From Cokeromyces recurvatus (lineage: Eukaryota; Mucoromycota; Mucoromycetes; Mucorales; Mucoraceae), in NCBI RefSeq assembly GCF_025118155.1, contig NW_026251397.1, positions 62,001-126,000 on the forward strand: a DNA stretch of 64,000 bases, given 5' to 3'. Made by a program: the position numbers and the translations under genes. Under the pieces are notes generated by a model. The model saw only the letters and a list, made by a program, of their open reading frames with translations. It did no database searches and was not told the DNA's origin. How positions within the stretch are numbered: the first letter of the stretch is position 1; each line of letters opens with the position of its first letter. Below, piece after piece: positions 24,361 through 36,667 of the stretch.

Positions 24361-25676
24361 ATGTCTAAGCGTGCTAACGAAGATCAATTTCCTATTTCAC
24401 AAAATAAAAAAAGTCGCTCAACAAAGGAAGGACATGCACCTAACTGTGTGGATGATACATGCAAAGGTTGTGATGTAGGTGAAGTAGAGATCTCTTTTGT
24501 TCGTAAAGATGCTACAGGAAAGACGATCGACACTGAACCTAATGCTCAAGAGCTTTTAGCCATGGCCATCGATGAGGCAGCTAATCAAAAATACAATGAT
24601 AAAGATGATAATGAAAATAATGATATGGCTCATCGCCTGTTTGATATGGCTATAGAAAAATATCAAAAAGAAGAACCTGACAATCATCTAGGCTATGCTA
24701 CATGCTTAATTGAATTGGGTAAAGCTCTTCAAGTAGAAGAAAGTATTCGTGAAGGTCTAGAAGTTCTTCGTGGTGAACAAAAGAAACAAAAAGGAAACAA
24801 AGAAATTTTGCTTAAATTAGCAGGTGCTGCTATCATATTAGCTAATTTGCTTCGTAAGAAAAAGGACACCTATTTTGAAGAACAAGAAGCTGAACTGAAA
24901 GATAGCGATGGTGAAATAGATGAAGTAGCTTATGAAGAACTTTTACAGAAGCAGCAAGTTTCTAGAGAGGAAATAAAGCTATATAAGGATGCAATTAATC
25001 ATGCTAAGGAAGCCTTTGAAGATATCGAAAAGGAAGAAAATGAATCAATTCAAAAAGAAATACAGACTGTTTTACATGAATTAAGAGCATATGGTCAATT
25101 GCTTACACAACCTTTTCATCAAATTCACGTTAATACTGTGCTGGACGCTGTTATTAGTTTTATTCAAAAACTTCCTAAATACGAAGAAGATGCTGATTTG
25201 TTAATTTTATGGGCTGCATGTCTTTTACATAAAGAGAAGTTTATAGAAAATGAAGATGAAAAACTTATCGTAATGAAAAAGATTGATGATATGTTAATTA
25301 AAGCAAATAAAACACATCTTCTTCAACACGGTAAAGAGAGTGCCTGGGTTTGGGAAATGGTAAAAAAAAAACACGAAAAAAACCAAAACAAACGGATGAC
25401 TTATTCAATTTTTTTTTTGCTTTGTACTTTGTTTATTAGTATGCTATGCTTCGTATTAATCAATCTAATTTGGCCGAAGATGAAGACAAAGCTTTAGATT
25501 TATATGATGAAGCAATTAAAGCTTTCAAGAAAGCACATGCATTGGATCCAGGTAAAATAAACAATAATTTTAAATTAAAATGAACTAGCAATATTAACTC
25601 TACTTTAATAGACAATCCAAAACTTTCTGAAATGGTCAATATGCTTGAAGCTTCTCCAGAAGAAGAAGAAGAATAA
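24361..25676 (+). CDS. ETT1: TPR-like protein, probable Ett1/Nro1 homologue
   Basis: Exons 24361-25359, 25440-25551 and 25612-25676 join in frame into 391 codons. The N-terminus MSKRANEDQFPISQNKKSR is basic and could be a nuclear localisation signal. The body is helical and rich in acidic residues with TPR-like pairs: AHRLFDMAIEKYQKEEPDNH, GYATCLIELGKALQ, ADLLILWAACLLHKEKF, and DLYDEAIKAFKKAHALDPDNPK near the C-terminus. The protein ends in poly-Glu. This fits Ett1 (yeast, translation termination and nuclear mRNA work) or Nro1 (S. pombe, control of the Ofd1 oxygen sensor), but the match is by general pattern. A plain TPR protein of other function remains possible. A T-rich 3' part of intron 1 gives a false hydrophobic tail if read through. 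Confidence 0.6.
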
Positions 25677-26180
25677 ATAAAATAAATAAACATATGTGTA
25701 TATAAATATATGTATATATAAATAATACTGTAATACGCTTTATCTCTATGAATAATACATGCTATATGTATATAAATATATATATTCTTTCACATGTAAA
25801 ATAAAAAAAAAAAATTAAAAATAGTAAATGCCGCTTAAAATACTTGTTTATGAATTAAACATAGTATTTACTAGCAATACTATTAAATATCACACGTATT
25901 AAATATATGCATTCATATACATATGATTCAGTTAAAAAAGAAAAATTAAGTTTTACAACACTATAAATGTTATTGGTTAGATATCATTAAAATAAACATT
26001 ATCGAAAAAAGCTTAATAACCTAAAATAAACGTGCTAAAATATATAATTGCTGACTCTTAAAATATTCTTCTTCTGAACTTGACAGTTTTTAATATAAGA
26101 TGAGGCTATTGTTCATTGTTAACTTTTTTTTTTATTTTCATAGTTTTTCTTTCTTTATTTATTTTTTTGACAATCTTTGA
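25677..26180. other. Intergenic spacer
   Basis: About 500 bp of AT-rich sequence with TATATA-type stretches around 25690-25790 and T-rich sequence before 26181. No gene or RNA structure is recognised. Confidence 0.55.
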
Positions 26181-26840
26181 ATGAACTTATACCGAAGAAT
26201 ATATTCAGCATATGTGCTATACACTGTTGCACTTATTTTATTAGCACCATTTATTTCTGGTTATAAACTCCCTGCACCTATTATCGTCTTATCACCCACA
26301 GCAAATCAAGAATTTAGCCCTGGACAGCGTATTTTCTTTGAATACGTTATTACAGACAATGCTAGTATGCAATTTATATATATATATATATATTTTAATT
26401 CTTATGACTTATGCAACTTTTTGTAGTAAATCAAATTGATATTTTCTTAGACTCTTTTGGAAATGTCAATAATCAAATATTCCTTGAATACATATTAGTT
26501 AATCCTAATAAATCTAATGGTACTTATACCATCGACGGACATAAGTACAAAAAGTATTCTTTATATCATGCTATTCCTCAAGATTTACCTATTAAAAACG
26601 AAGTGTATCAGGTACAGTATATAACATACATTTATACATTTATTTTGTATTATATTAACTGCTTTTTGTTTTGGAATTTTATCAGATTACATTTCAGACA
26701 GAGGCGGAATATGTTGTAATTCCTATTGAAATAAACCAATCCACTACTGCAACAGCAACTGAAATTAGTAAAACAACAAAAAGCATAAACAGCACATCAA
26801 GTACTATTACAACAACCATATCAAAAGCAACAACAATAAA

Positions 26841-26885
<45 letters not shown>

Positions 26886-27495
26886 ACCTACTACTACTAC
26901 TACTACACCTATTACTACTACTACACCTACTATTACTACTACTACACCTATTACTACTACTACACCTACTATTACTACTACTACACCTACTATTACTACT
27001 ACTACTACTAGTACACCAACACCTACAGTAATCAGTTCAACAGTGTCATCATATCAAAATATATCCTCTATAACTCCTAGTAGTATATTAAATAGTAGTT
27101 CAAGTATAATACATAGCTCACAAACTTATCCTCCAGTTACAAATAGCATAATTACTACTGCTCTTAATAATAGCTCATCCTTCCCATCTATGATGAGTAG
27201 AACAACTTATGTTACTTCTAATTCATCATTTATGCCTACGATAATTACTAAAACTCAAGCATATTCCTCCAAGACATTATCTCCCATACCAACAGAGACA
27301 ACAGTAGTCCACAGTACTTTGTCATCTTCACCTATTACAACAGGTACCTTATCAGCAAGTACTACACCTACTCCACCTAATCCGAGAAGTTTTATTCATA
27401 ATTCTGCTTCAGCAAATTCCATTAGAGTAGACTTTTCAATTGTTATTACTACATTAGTTTCTTTGCTCATTTTTAAAAATTTACTAGTACTTTAA
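26181..27495 (+). CDS. Secreted Thr/Ser-rich, GPI-anchored-type cell surface protein
   Basis: Exons 26181-26364, 26427-26611 and 26686-27495 give 392 codons. Residues 1-27 form a signal peptide (hydrophobic core YVLYTVALILLAPFISGY). Residues about 28-140 form a small globular domain starting LPAPIIVLSPTANQEFSPGQ and including FEYVITDN. This recalls the Kre9/KNH-type domain of fungal GPI proteins, a tentative match. Next is a long Thr/Ser/Pro stalk with Thr runs broken by Pro and Ile, encoded by the trinucleotide minisatellite at 26839-27008 and likely heavily O-mannosylated. The end has a GPI-attachment pattern: small residues SASANS, then the hydrophobic tail FSIVITTLVSLLIFKNLLVL. The likely place is plasma membrane or cell wall. 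Function unknown. It converges on PRO2. Confidence 0.82.
26839..27008 (+). repeat. Coding ACT/ACC minisatellite (Thr/Pro/Ile repeat)
   Basis: Tandem ACT triplets interrupted at regular distances by ACACCT and ATT, giving Thr-rich units such as TTTTPTI repeated several times. It lies in the stalk of the GPI-type protein. Such in-frame repeats change length easily by slippage. Confidence 0.9.
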
Positions 27496-27730
27496 CAGGC
27501 TTAATATAACTTACAGTGACATTGCAATATTTAATTAGTCCTTTTTTTTTTTTTAATACTATATTTATCTCATCGATTGTAATATTTTATCACATATTTG
27601 TATATATATAAATATATATTTATTTATTTATAAATATATATTTTTATATATATTTATTATTATACATATTCATACTACATATACTTATATCTATTCAATA
27701 ATAATAAAAAACACATAATAATATATATAG

Positions 27731-27732
<2 letters not shown>

Positions 27733-27762
<30 letters not shown>
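27733..27762. repeat. 30-nt T tract at the PRO2 stop codon (poly(A) in sense)
   Basis: An uninterrupted 30-nt T run in the plus strand, the last two T belonging to the PRO2 stop codon. In the sense of PRO2 the stop is followed by 28 A encoded in the genome. Confidence 0.9.
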
Positions 27763-27766
<4 letters not shown>

Positions 27767-29320
27767 CTTATATTGGGCAGGCTCAATTGTTTCGTGTTTA
27801 TATTGCTTCTTTCCAGATCCATAATCACCAGCACCTTGACCATGTCCAAGAAGCTTATATTTATAAATAACTAAGCCCTCTAAACCAACAGGACCACGAG
27901 CATGTGTCTTATTAGTACTTACACCTACTTCAGCACCAAAGCCATAACGGAAGCCATCAGCAAAACGAGTACTTGCATTCCAGTAACAACCAGCAGCATC
28001 AACACGTGTCATGAAATAATCTGCAGTTTCTTTATTTTCAGTAACAATTGCATCTGTATGCTTTGATCCATGTTCATTAATGTGAACAACTGCAGCTTCA
28101 ACATCAGATACTGACTTGACAGCCATAATTAAATCTAAAAACTCAGTATAAAAATCTTCCTCTACAGCCTCTTTAATCTTGTTTTGTTTATATTCTTGAG
28201 AAATAGCATCTGACTTGAGTAAAACTTCTTGAATATTCTTTTCGCACTTAAGGGTAACACCTGCATCTAAAAGAGCTAAAGCCACCTTAATAAATTCCCC
28301 ATTTGATAATAAGGATTCATTCACTAATAAAGTTTCTGCAGCATTACAAGCGGCTGTATAATTTGTCTATCATAACATGCATGAGTCTTTTTCCTTTTCT
28401 CTTAATAACTTATAAATTACCTTAGCATCTACAACAATTTTAACGGCTTTTTCGATATCAGCCTCTTTATCAATATACACAGAGCAAATACCATCAGCAT
28501 GTCCAAGAACAGGAATTCTACGAAAATATATATACATATGTAGATGATAAGAATATGATTATCTACATGCTTAAACTATATCTGTACCTAGTATTGTTCT
28601 GAATATATTTAACTAAACTATTACTTCCTCTAGGAACAACTAAATCAATATAACGATCCAAATCCAATAATGCATTAATATCTTCACGAGTTTCAACAAT
28701 TTGAACAGCTTCCTTAGGAATACCATTAGTAGCAGGCAAGCTTGCTAAAGCATCTTGAATAACGCGGGCCAAAGCAGCATTTGTATGTGTTGCTTCTTTA
28801 CCACCTTTCAAGATAACAGCATTACCTGACTTAAGGGCTAAGCAAGAGATATTTACCACAACCTCAGGACGAGCTTCAAAGATAGTTAACAAGACACCAA
28901 CAGGAACTGTCAAACGATATAATTCTAAACCTTCGTCTAGTTTTGTTGCTAATGTAATCTTCTTTGTAGGATCAGGTAATTCAGCAATGTCACTAACACC
29001 TGAAAGAATGGTATCAAACTTATCATTTTGACAAACATCTAAACGCTTATAAAGAGAAGCTGAAAGCTTGCCAGCTTTAACTAATTCTTCTGCGATCTAT
29101 ATATGTATATATATAAGGTTAAATGATCATTATGAAAAAAAAAAAAAAAACTTACTTTCTTGTCTTCTTCATTAGCTTTAAAAATTTCTTCTCTACGATC
29201 ACTTAAAACTTGCTTAATCTTTAAAAGGGCTTCATTTTTTTGAGTGTCAGTGACTGACTGAAGACTGACTGAAGCAAGTCGAGCAGAACGAGCAATTTCA
29301 ACAATAGGAGAGGCTGACAT
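27761..29320 (-). CDS. PRO2: Gamma-glutamyl phosphate reductase
   Basis: Cytosolic NADPH-dependent reductase, second step of proline synthesis from glutamate. Exons on the minus strand 29320-29156, 29096-28588, 28517-28421 and 28366-27761 give 458 codons, normal for the aldehyde-dehydrogenase-like ProA/Pro2 family. Start [17 protein letters not shown] at 29320. Visible blocks: [65 protein letters not shown], and the catalytic Cys region [14 protein letters not shown], then [23 protein letters not shown] and [12 protein letters not shown]. The stop codon is followed at once by about 28 A in the sense strand. The glutamate 5-kinase partner (PRO1) is not in the window. Confidence 0.95.
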
Positions 29321-30519
29321 TCTGATATTTATGTATGCGTGTAAGTATCTTGAAAAAAAGAAGAAAAAAGAAATTTTTAATTGTGAGTCAATTATACTCA
29401 CTGTTGAAGCTGAGATTGAACCACTCGTCATGTCTGCACACACCACGTTACAAAAAAATAGATTAGCACAATTTCCAAATAGAGTGCAAAAAGGACCTAA
29501 ACTTATAAAATAGATACACATGTCTATTTAACGAACTCAAATTCTTTTTCACTGTAATACATAAAGGCAGAAAATTATTCACACATTATGATATATTCGA
29601 AACGTGCAAATTTATCAAATATATTTATGGCTAAAATAGACTTCAAAATTGGATTCAAAATATTTACAGATCATTATACAAGACACGGGTTGCAAACGTC
29701 TTCAAATTTGGATAGTAGAGTCTTTTGATACAATAGCTGTTCATTATTAGACTATTCATTAAGAAACAAAGGAGAATAATACTTTAGCGATAATGTGCGA
29801 TTAAATTGAAAAATTGCAAATATACTAAAGTTATTGCCCGCCTTAGTAAGATCAAAAAGACTGGGAAATTAAAGCCGGTATTCTCCAACGAGGATAGGTC
29901 CAAACACGTGGTAAGCACAATGACGTATCATCTTCAAATCATCATACTTTAAAATAATACAATCTGGTCAAGTATTTTATAGTAAAATACAATTTTTTTT
30001 TCATTGGTGAATGCCTTATTACTCTTGATAGTATTTCTTTTCTACTAAGCAAAAATACTCCTGGAATGATAGATCACTTTTGTCAAAAAAATATTAATTC
30101 CATTAGAAGGGCAAAATTACTCCTATCTTTTTAAAGTTGCTTTATTAATGTTGGGAATGGTTCTATACACTAAAAAAAATTATAGACTAACTCAAATTGT
30201 CTATTTGTGGTATTGCTGGTCATTCTAGCAATTACCTTCCAACTAGTTTAACTTTAACTATACAGAAAGCGCTTGAACATTGTATAAAGGATTACCTCTC
30301 GATCAGTAGCTCTGGTTTGGATACACTTCTAAAGCGTTGATTGTAGTTTTTTTTATCAAATCCTCTGTTTAGCTGAAGTTTGTAATATTTCACGTAAATG
30401 CCATAACATCATTCTAATACTTGTCTTGCCTTTCTCGATCTTATATTTGTATAAAACTGGTTATTTGTTTATATACTTGGGATTTTCTTTGTACTAAAGC
30501 TCCTTCCCCTTTCTATTTT

Positions 30520-30550
<31 letters not shown>

Positions 30551-30612
30551 TTCATTTATAATATTAAAGATGCAAGTAGTAGTCACTCGTGTAACATTTC
30601 ATTATGAAAAGA

Positions 30613-30702
30613 TATAAAAGGCGCGAATGTTTAATTTCCCTTTTTTTTTTCTTTTTTTTCTTTTTTTTCTTTTTTTTCTTTTTTTTTTCCCTTTTTTTTT
30701 TC
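30613..30702 (+). promoter_or_regulatory. Candidate promoter: TATA box plus CT block
   Basis: TATAAAAGGCGCG at 30613-30625 is a good TATA box, followed by a repeating T8-C pyrimidine block (about 30637-30702). That arrangement is typical of strong fungal promoters just before the transcription start, yet no long ORF follows. This is inference from sequence only. Confidence 0.4.
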
Positions 30703-30734
30703 AGAAATGTGGGGAGCCTGTTTTATGCCGGGCT

Positions 30735-30886
30735 ATGAATAGCATTGAAAATCGCCCCGTCTGTATAGTGCCTCCCATGGCTGATGGAAGGTAACACAGA
30801 CCCATAGAATGTTTATTGATAATAAGAGTAGTTATTAACTACAAACAATATTTAGTTCTTCATATACAAAAGTGTTAGACATTTGA
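30735..30886 (+). CDS. Possible two-exon mini-gene, 28 codons
   Basis: Low-confidence call. After the promoter-like block, an ATG at 30735 opens a short frame reading NSIENRPVCIVPPMADG. A good intron (GTAACA at 30791, a TTAAC-like branch site, TTTAG ending at 30855) joins it in frame to SSYTKVLDI and a stop at 30884-30886. Base composition of exon 1 is clearly more GC-rich than its surroundings. No family is recognised. It could equally be a non-coding RNA with a chance frame. Confidence 0.25.
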
Positions 30887-32260
30887 AGATTGTTTCGTAA
30901 AATAGCCCTTCTCGTTATACAATAAACATTCAAGAGGCTAAAACGATATATGAATTATGAATGATACTTTCATTTATAATAAAAGATATTTAGTGTCTGC
31001 TTGTTGTCATTGTAATTAAAATCAGTAAATATGCTCTAAAATTGGCAGTTTACATATAAACGGTATCCCTGCTCCTTATCATTAGAAAAAAAAAAAGATC
31101 TTTTGAGCTGATTTATAATGATATGTTTCTTGATTAAATAAACAGGGCATGATTTTTTTTTTCATTATTATAGTATATTTAGATTATGGTTGAATAACTA
31201 CTTGACTATTAATTCCAAATTTAAAATATCGTATTATCTATAAATTGAACATGCTATTTCTAACTTCAAGAAGTAAGTGTTTCCTACTATTAATATCTGC
31301 ATCGCATCTATTAGAGTAGACAAAGAAGATACAGTATAATAGCATTAAATTCAGATGGTAAAATTGTATGATAAACTAATAGGCATCGTTGTACTGAAAA
31401 TTAAAGAATATCAAAATATAATATTCATGAAGATATGGCTTCGGGAGAAAGCTTTTAATACTATTATATCTGAATATTGCTCAACCATTATCTTATCAGT
31501 TTAAAGTAATAATAAACAAACGTCTCGAAAAGAGAAAAGGATACTTTTTATATTTCATGTTTTGTTTTGTTTTTTTTTCCTATTTGTTTTTAGCTTGATT
31601 TGATACGTCAAAATTATCGCTCAGGAACCAGTACATCTTCTTTGAAACTTCTGAGATTAGTGTTAGATGCTTCTATTTTTTAAAAAAAAAAAAAAATTCA
31701 AACTCATTCACATTTGATTGTCTGTGTTCCTGAATAAAATTAAAATAAAACATTTGATGGAATACAACAGCACTACTTCAAACTTTATTCTATTCCATTC
31801 TATAATGCTATACTTTATATACATTATAATGGTCTACTCTATTAATCTGATTTTAAAGGTTCTTAGTAATCATCAATTCATTTTCCTTTTCAGTCAGAAA
31901 AAAAAAAAGAAAAAAAAAAAAAGAAAAAAATACCGTTAATAAAGGTGAAACAGCAAGTATCAGTTGTAAATTTGTTCCTGGTTTTTTTTTTTCAAATTTA
32001 TATTATAGTATTACATCAACTAATGTTCTTGTCACTGAAGTTTTACTATCATGGGAAGTAAAGGCTAATTAATAAGATAAGGAATCTTATTTTGAGGTTT
32101 TATACACAAAAAGTCTGTAAAAAGCCTGATAAAAAGTCTGATAAAAAACATGCCTTTTTTTTTCTTCCTTTTGCTAGATTTTCTTCTAACAGCTATTAAT
32201 TCATTAAAATTCCGAATAAAAACATATACATTTTTTTTTGTTTTGAAAAAAAAAAAGTTT

Positions 32261-32270
32261 TATATAAAAA
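32261..32270 (+). promoter_or_regulatory. Candidate TATA box of the glucanase gene
   Basis: TATATAAAAA lies about 50 bp before the start codon at 32321, with A- and T-rich tracts just upstream. Position and sequence fit a TATA element with a short leader. Confidence 0.45.
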
Positions 32271-32320
32271 GATCAATTTTATCATCTTGTTCCTTTTGTA
32301 TCTTTTATAAATAGAGGAAT

Positions 32321-33475
32321 ATGGGCAATTCTTGTAAGGTATTTATTAGATCTTTTAGCATTATTATTATAGCATTATTATTATCGGTTAAAGCCTCTCC
32401 TATTTCTCATATAAAGCACCATAATGGTACAGTTTATAATTACTGGACCACAAAGGCTTGGGGTGCTAATTTGGGTAACTGGCTTATTCTTGAGAAATGG
32501 ATGGATTCCTCTATTTTTGATAAATATGCTCCTAAAGCGGTCGACGAATGGACCTTTTGTCAGCACGCAACTAATCCTGCAAAAGCATTAGAAGAACATT
32601 GGAATTCTTGGGTTAGGGAGGACGATTTTAAAATTCTTGCTAGTGTACATGCTAACCATGTGCGTATTCCAGTTGGTTATTGGGCCTTTATTACACCTGA
32701 TTCCGGAGAACCTTATGTCTCTAGTGGCCAAAAGAAACAAATTGAACGTATCCTTCAGTATTGTAACACTTATAATATGTACGCTATTATTGATTTGCAT
32801 GGACTTCCTGGCTCCCAAAATGGTGAAGCCCATTCTGGTCATATTGGCCCCATTCAATTTTATTCCGATTACAATATTGAACGTAGTATCAAGACAATAC
32901 GTGCCATTGTTGATTGGATGAATGGACTTGACTATGTCTTAAAAAGTAGAATTGCCTCTATTCAATCTGCTAATGAACCTAGGATTGTAAAAGACAATCA
33001 ATTGAACATACTCAAGAAATATTATAATGATGCCTTTCATATTATTGATGCATCGCCATATAAAGTGCCTATGATATTTCATGATGCATTCCAAGGCCTT
33101 AGTGCTTGGAATGACTTTTTACCCGTTCCTGCTAATGCAGTAATCGATCTTCATTCTTACTTTGCCTTCCCTCCTATCTCAGATACAAAGTCGATTATCA
33201 GTTCTATTTGTAGTATTGAATCTCCTGCTCAACATTTTCATTTACCCGTCTTATTTGGTGAATGGTCTCTTGCCTCTGGTGTTCCAAACAGTGACTCTTG
33301 GTTAAAAGAAATGATGGATACTCAAGTCGCTATTTACAAAACGGGTGGTGCTGGTGGTACCTTTTGGGCTCTTAAAAACAATATCAATTCAAGTGTGTGG
33401 TCATTTGAACAACTTGTCAATGAAGGTATCATCAATGCTACCACCTATTTATATCATACCAATGCTCAATGTTAG
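32321..33475 (+). CDS. Secreted exo-beta-1,3-glucanase, glycoside hydrolase family 5
   Basis: Cell-wall glucan hydrolase of the yeast Exg1 type (GH5). Single exon, 384 codons. A signal peptide lies at residues 1-25 (hydrophobic core FSIIIIALLLSVKA). Family blocks: WGANLGNWLILEKWMDSSIF, HVRIPVGYWAF, DLHGLPGSQNG, the acid/base Glu in QSANEP, IDLHSYFAF, and the nucleophile Glu in FGEWSLA; GGTFWALKN closes the barrel. Both catalytic glutamates are present. It ends with Cys, with no GPI signal, so it is probably secreted or held in the wall. EXG-type enzymes trim beta-1,3-glucan during growth. The usual H-Y-Y motif is changed to HSYF. It converges on the Rho GEF gene with 240 bp between stops. Confidence 0.93.
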   Translation: MGNSCKVFIRSFSIIIIALLLSVKASPISHIKHHNGTVYNYWTTKAWGANLGNWLILEKWMDSSIFDKYAPKAVDEWTFCQHATNPAKALEEHWNSWVREDDFKILASVHANHVRIPVGYWAFITPDSGEPYVSSGQKKQIERILQYCNTYNMYAIIDLHGLPGSQNGEAHSGHIGPIQFYSDYNIERSIKTIRAIVDWMNGLDYVLKSRIASIQSANEPRIVKDNQLNILKKYYNDAFHIIDASPYKVPMIFHDAFQGLSAWNDFLPVPANAVIDLHSYFAFPPISDTKSIISSICSIESPAQHFHLPVLFGEWSLASGVPNSDSWLKEMMDTQVAIYKTGGAGGTFWALKNNINSSVWSFEQLVNEGIINATTYLYHTNAQC

Positions 33476-33715
33476 CAATATCATTATAAATAAATAAATA
33501 AAAAAAAAGTATTAAACTATAAATTAATATTTATTTTCTTTTTCTAAATATGCATATACCAAGTAATGTATACAAATATACAAATATACATACATACATA
33601 TACATATACATATATATATTATACGTATATATTTGAAATAATAGTAGTAATAGTAGTAATAGTAGTATTAGTAGTATTAGTATATGTTACAATTAAAAAA
33701 GAGAAATAAAATAAA

Positions 33716-36614
33716 CTAAGAAAATAAAGGGCTTAATTTAAATATATGTTGATAATCTGATCTGAACTGATGAGTCATGCAACCATAAATAGTAGATGTA
33801 GGAGCATTGGTATTATTTACAGCAGAGGAAAGTTGTCGAATATGACTACCTGTAAAAACTTGTACTAATTTACCCTATATACATACATTAGAAGCATTAT
33901 TAAATGTAAACACAAGAAATGAGTGTATATATAAATCAATCAGCTTACCGTTTCAACATGTCGAATTTCAACAAATTTATTATCAAATGCAATCACATAA
34001 GGATAATAAAATGCAACTGAATATGGATTACTTTCCCATTCAATCCTAATATAAATTAAATTAATATATCAAAGGGATTCTTCTCGAAAAAAAAAAAACT
34101 TACTTTCTACATTTTCCTTTAACAAAATCGCCATGTGAATCGATTAAAAATGCAAATTTATCATAACACATTAAAAAGTATTCATTGTATCGAAATATAT
34201 TAAATGGTTTTGCGTCTGAAGTTGTGATAAAGCTAAAGTCTTTATCTTCTAAATTAGGTAAATTATGCTTTACTTCACTCAGATTTTCCAAATCAATCAC
34301 TTCAAAACCTCGACTACAGGCTACTAATAACTTTGATTTTAAAAAGTGAACTGCTGATGAATCAGTGCCGACGTAAAATTCCTGTTCATAGGTATATGTA
34401 TATATATATAAAAGGAGAGAAACAGAGCGAGAGAGAGAGAGAGGCAGAGAGAAGAAGAAGATATAACGTGAGTTTATACTGCCCTATTAGTTTGATCTTC
34501 ATTTTATTGTTATTACCTTATAGACTCTAAACCATGCAGGAGGCTTTGTCATAAATGAAGTCTTCGTTGCCAAGTATTTAGCATTTTTTACGTCATTCAA
34601 ATCTCCGCAAATAACTTCGTATACTTTAAATTGACTGTCAGCTCCTTTTCTTTTCATTGTTACTACTAGTGATTTTCCGTTGCAGGTACCCATATTAAAA
34701 TAAGTCACATGATTTGATAAAACTCTAGTACTTCCTACATTTAGTTTCTTATTTGTTGATAATTTTGTTGAAGTTATATTTGGATCAAGTTGACATATAG
34801 GATAAGCCGTAAGAGTTTTATCTGTTAAAAATAAATAAATTATTATTATTAGTAGTAGTAGAGCAGTTATATATGAATGTATTATGTTTACCTGCTAAAA
34901 CAAGTAATATGTTCTGACCTTCTAAAACACCCATTTGCGTAACATCAGAAGCTGTCAATACCTGTTTCAACCCATTCATGTCACTTTCTTTGCCCATCCA
35001 AACACCATACTGTGTGCCTAATACAACCATTTTCATACCTTTACTACTAACTATTTAAGACATGTTAAGAAAATAATTTATGACATCGAAAAGAAAAAAA
35101 AAAACTATACCGAATGATGCAGCACATGTTATTTTTCCATGGTTTTGAAGACTATTGCAGGATTGAGCAAACATAGTATCACTTATGGTTACCATTTCAA
35201 ACATTCTGTTGGCTGCTTCTTTTTCATTTAGTTGATTTTGCGCATTTAATATTTTTTCCCTCCAAGCTAGCTTTGAACTTAATGTGTCTGCATATAAAAT
35301 GTAATCACCTCCGTGTTTACCCAAATGACGAATCATAAGTGCAGTTTGATTCATATATTGTGATGTGTTATCTACAGGTGTTGTTGTTGTTGTTGTTATT
35401 GTTGTTGGTAATAATACTAGTATTAGTGTTTGTTGATACTGAATAAGATGACGTTAATGAATATGAAGTTGCTGTACCATTACTGCTTGAATTTGTTCCT
35501 TTACCTGTTCTGAAAGAGTTGAGTATAAAGTTCTCTGATACATCATGAATGATTAATAATTCTAAAGGTATTGGGTTTTTAGAAACCATATAGTATTCAA
35601 TTGTATCGTAATTGTTAGGTGTAGCGTATTTCTTGGGCTTTGTCATTAATAATAAATGATCAAATAAGAATACATACAAGTCAATAGACTCAACTACAAG
35701 ATGCGAGCGACGTTTTAAAGGACCTTCATATAGTAATTGTCGACCTGGCTTTAATAAATCTAAACGATATTTAGGATAGCCAGGTTTAAATCGAATTTTA
35801 TCATTAATTTGTTGAATATGTAATGCTTGTTTAGCTTCATTTGTTAAAGTATCCATTTTAGATGCTACTTCTTTAATAAGATTTATACATTTTGTTAAAT
35901 TCTGTCTTTCCTTTTCTTCAGTTGTTCGTTTTAAGATGGCATTTAATAATAATGGATAACGTTGTAATCGTGTAATAGGCAAAATAATAAAATGTCGAAA
36001 AGGTAATTTACGTGTTTCTGCTTGCTTTTCCTTTTCTTTAATAAAATTTTGAAATAAAATATTGCTTGCCATTTCTTTTTTAGCAATGTATTCTGCAGTT
36101 ATAAAATGTGGACCATATTCTATATAAGCGTCCATAAAACGATTTACATATTTAACGACAATCATCCCAATTTCATCAATAAATCCGACTCCATTTCCCG
36201 TTGTATCCATTATTTGACTTGTCAGTTGATAGTCACGTAATTCACGATACATTTTACGATGAATACCAGCAATCACACTATAATTTCCAAACACATTCTT
36301 AAAGAATTCCTCTCTTCTTTCACGTTCAATACATTGTGCTTTCAATAAAGGTTTCGCAAACAACTACAAGATAAAATCGATATTATTGTCAAGCAGATAG
36401 TGTAAGTATTTATATATACAGATATATATATATATTTAGTTCTTACCTCATCTAGTAAGTTTAAATCCCTAACATAATCTTCTTCTGTATAAATTAATTC
36501 ATAAATTGCCTCTTGTCTTTTCATTTCTTTTGCAGGTGTTTTTTTAAGTGTTTCAGGTGAAACGGTATTTGACCAACATTTAGATACAAACTAATAGCAA
36601 TAGTAATAGTAATA

Positions 36615-36667
<53 letters not shown>

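Larger units (their letters stand above)
29321..32320. other. 3 kb gene-poor region
   Basis: Between PRO2 and the glucanase gene no substantial ORF is found. It contains a TTTA repeat at about 30516-30547, a TATA box and pyrimidine-rich block at 30613-30702 in front of a possible mini-gene (30735-30886), an A-rich run at 31900-31930, and the likely glucanase promoter at the right end. The rest shows no structure I can name. Confidence 0.5.

Noticed and set aside
34333..34530. Arg/Glu-rich plus-strand frame in the Rho GEF region.
   Set aside because: It comes from a GA-repeat inside an intron of the minus-strand Rho GEF gene.
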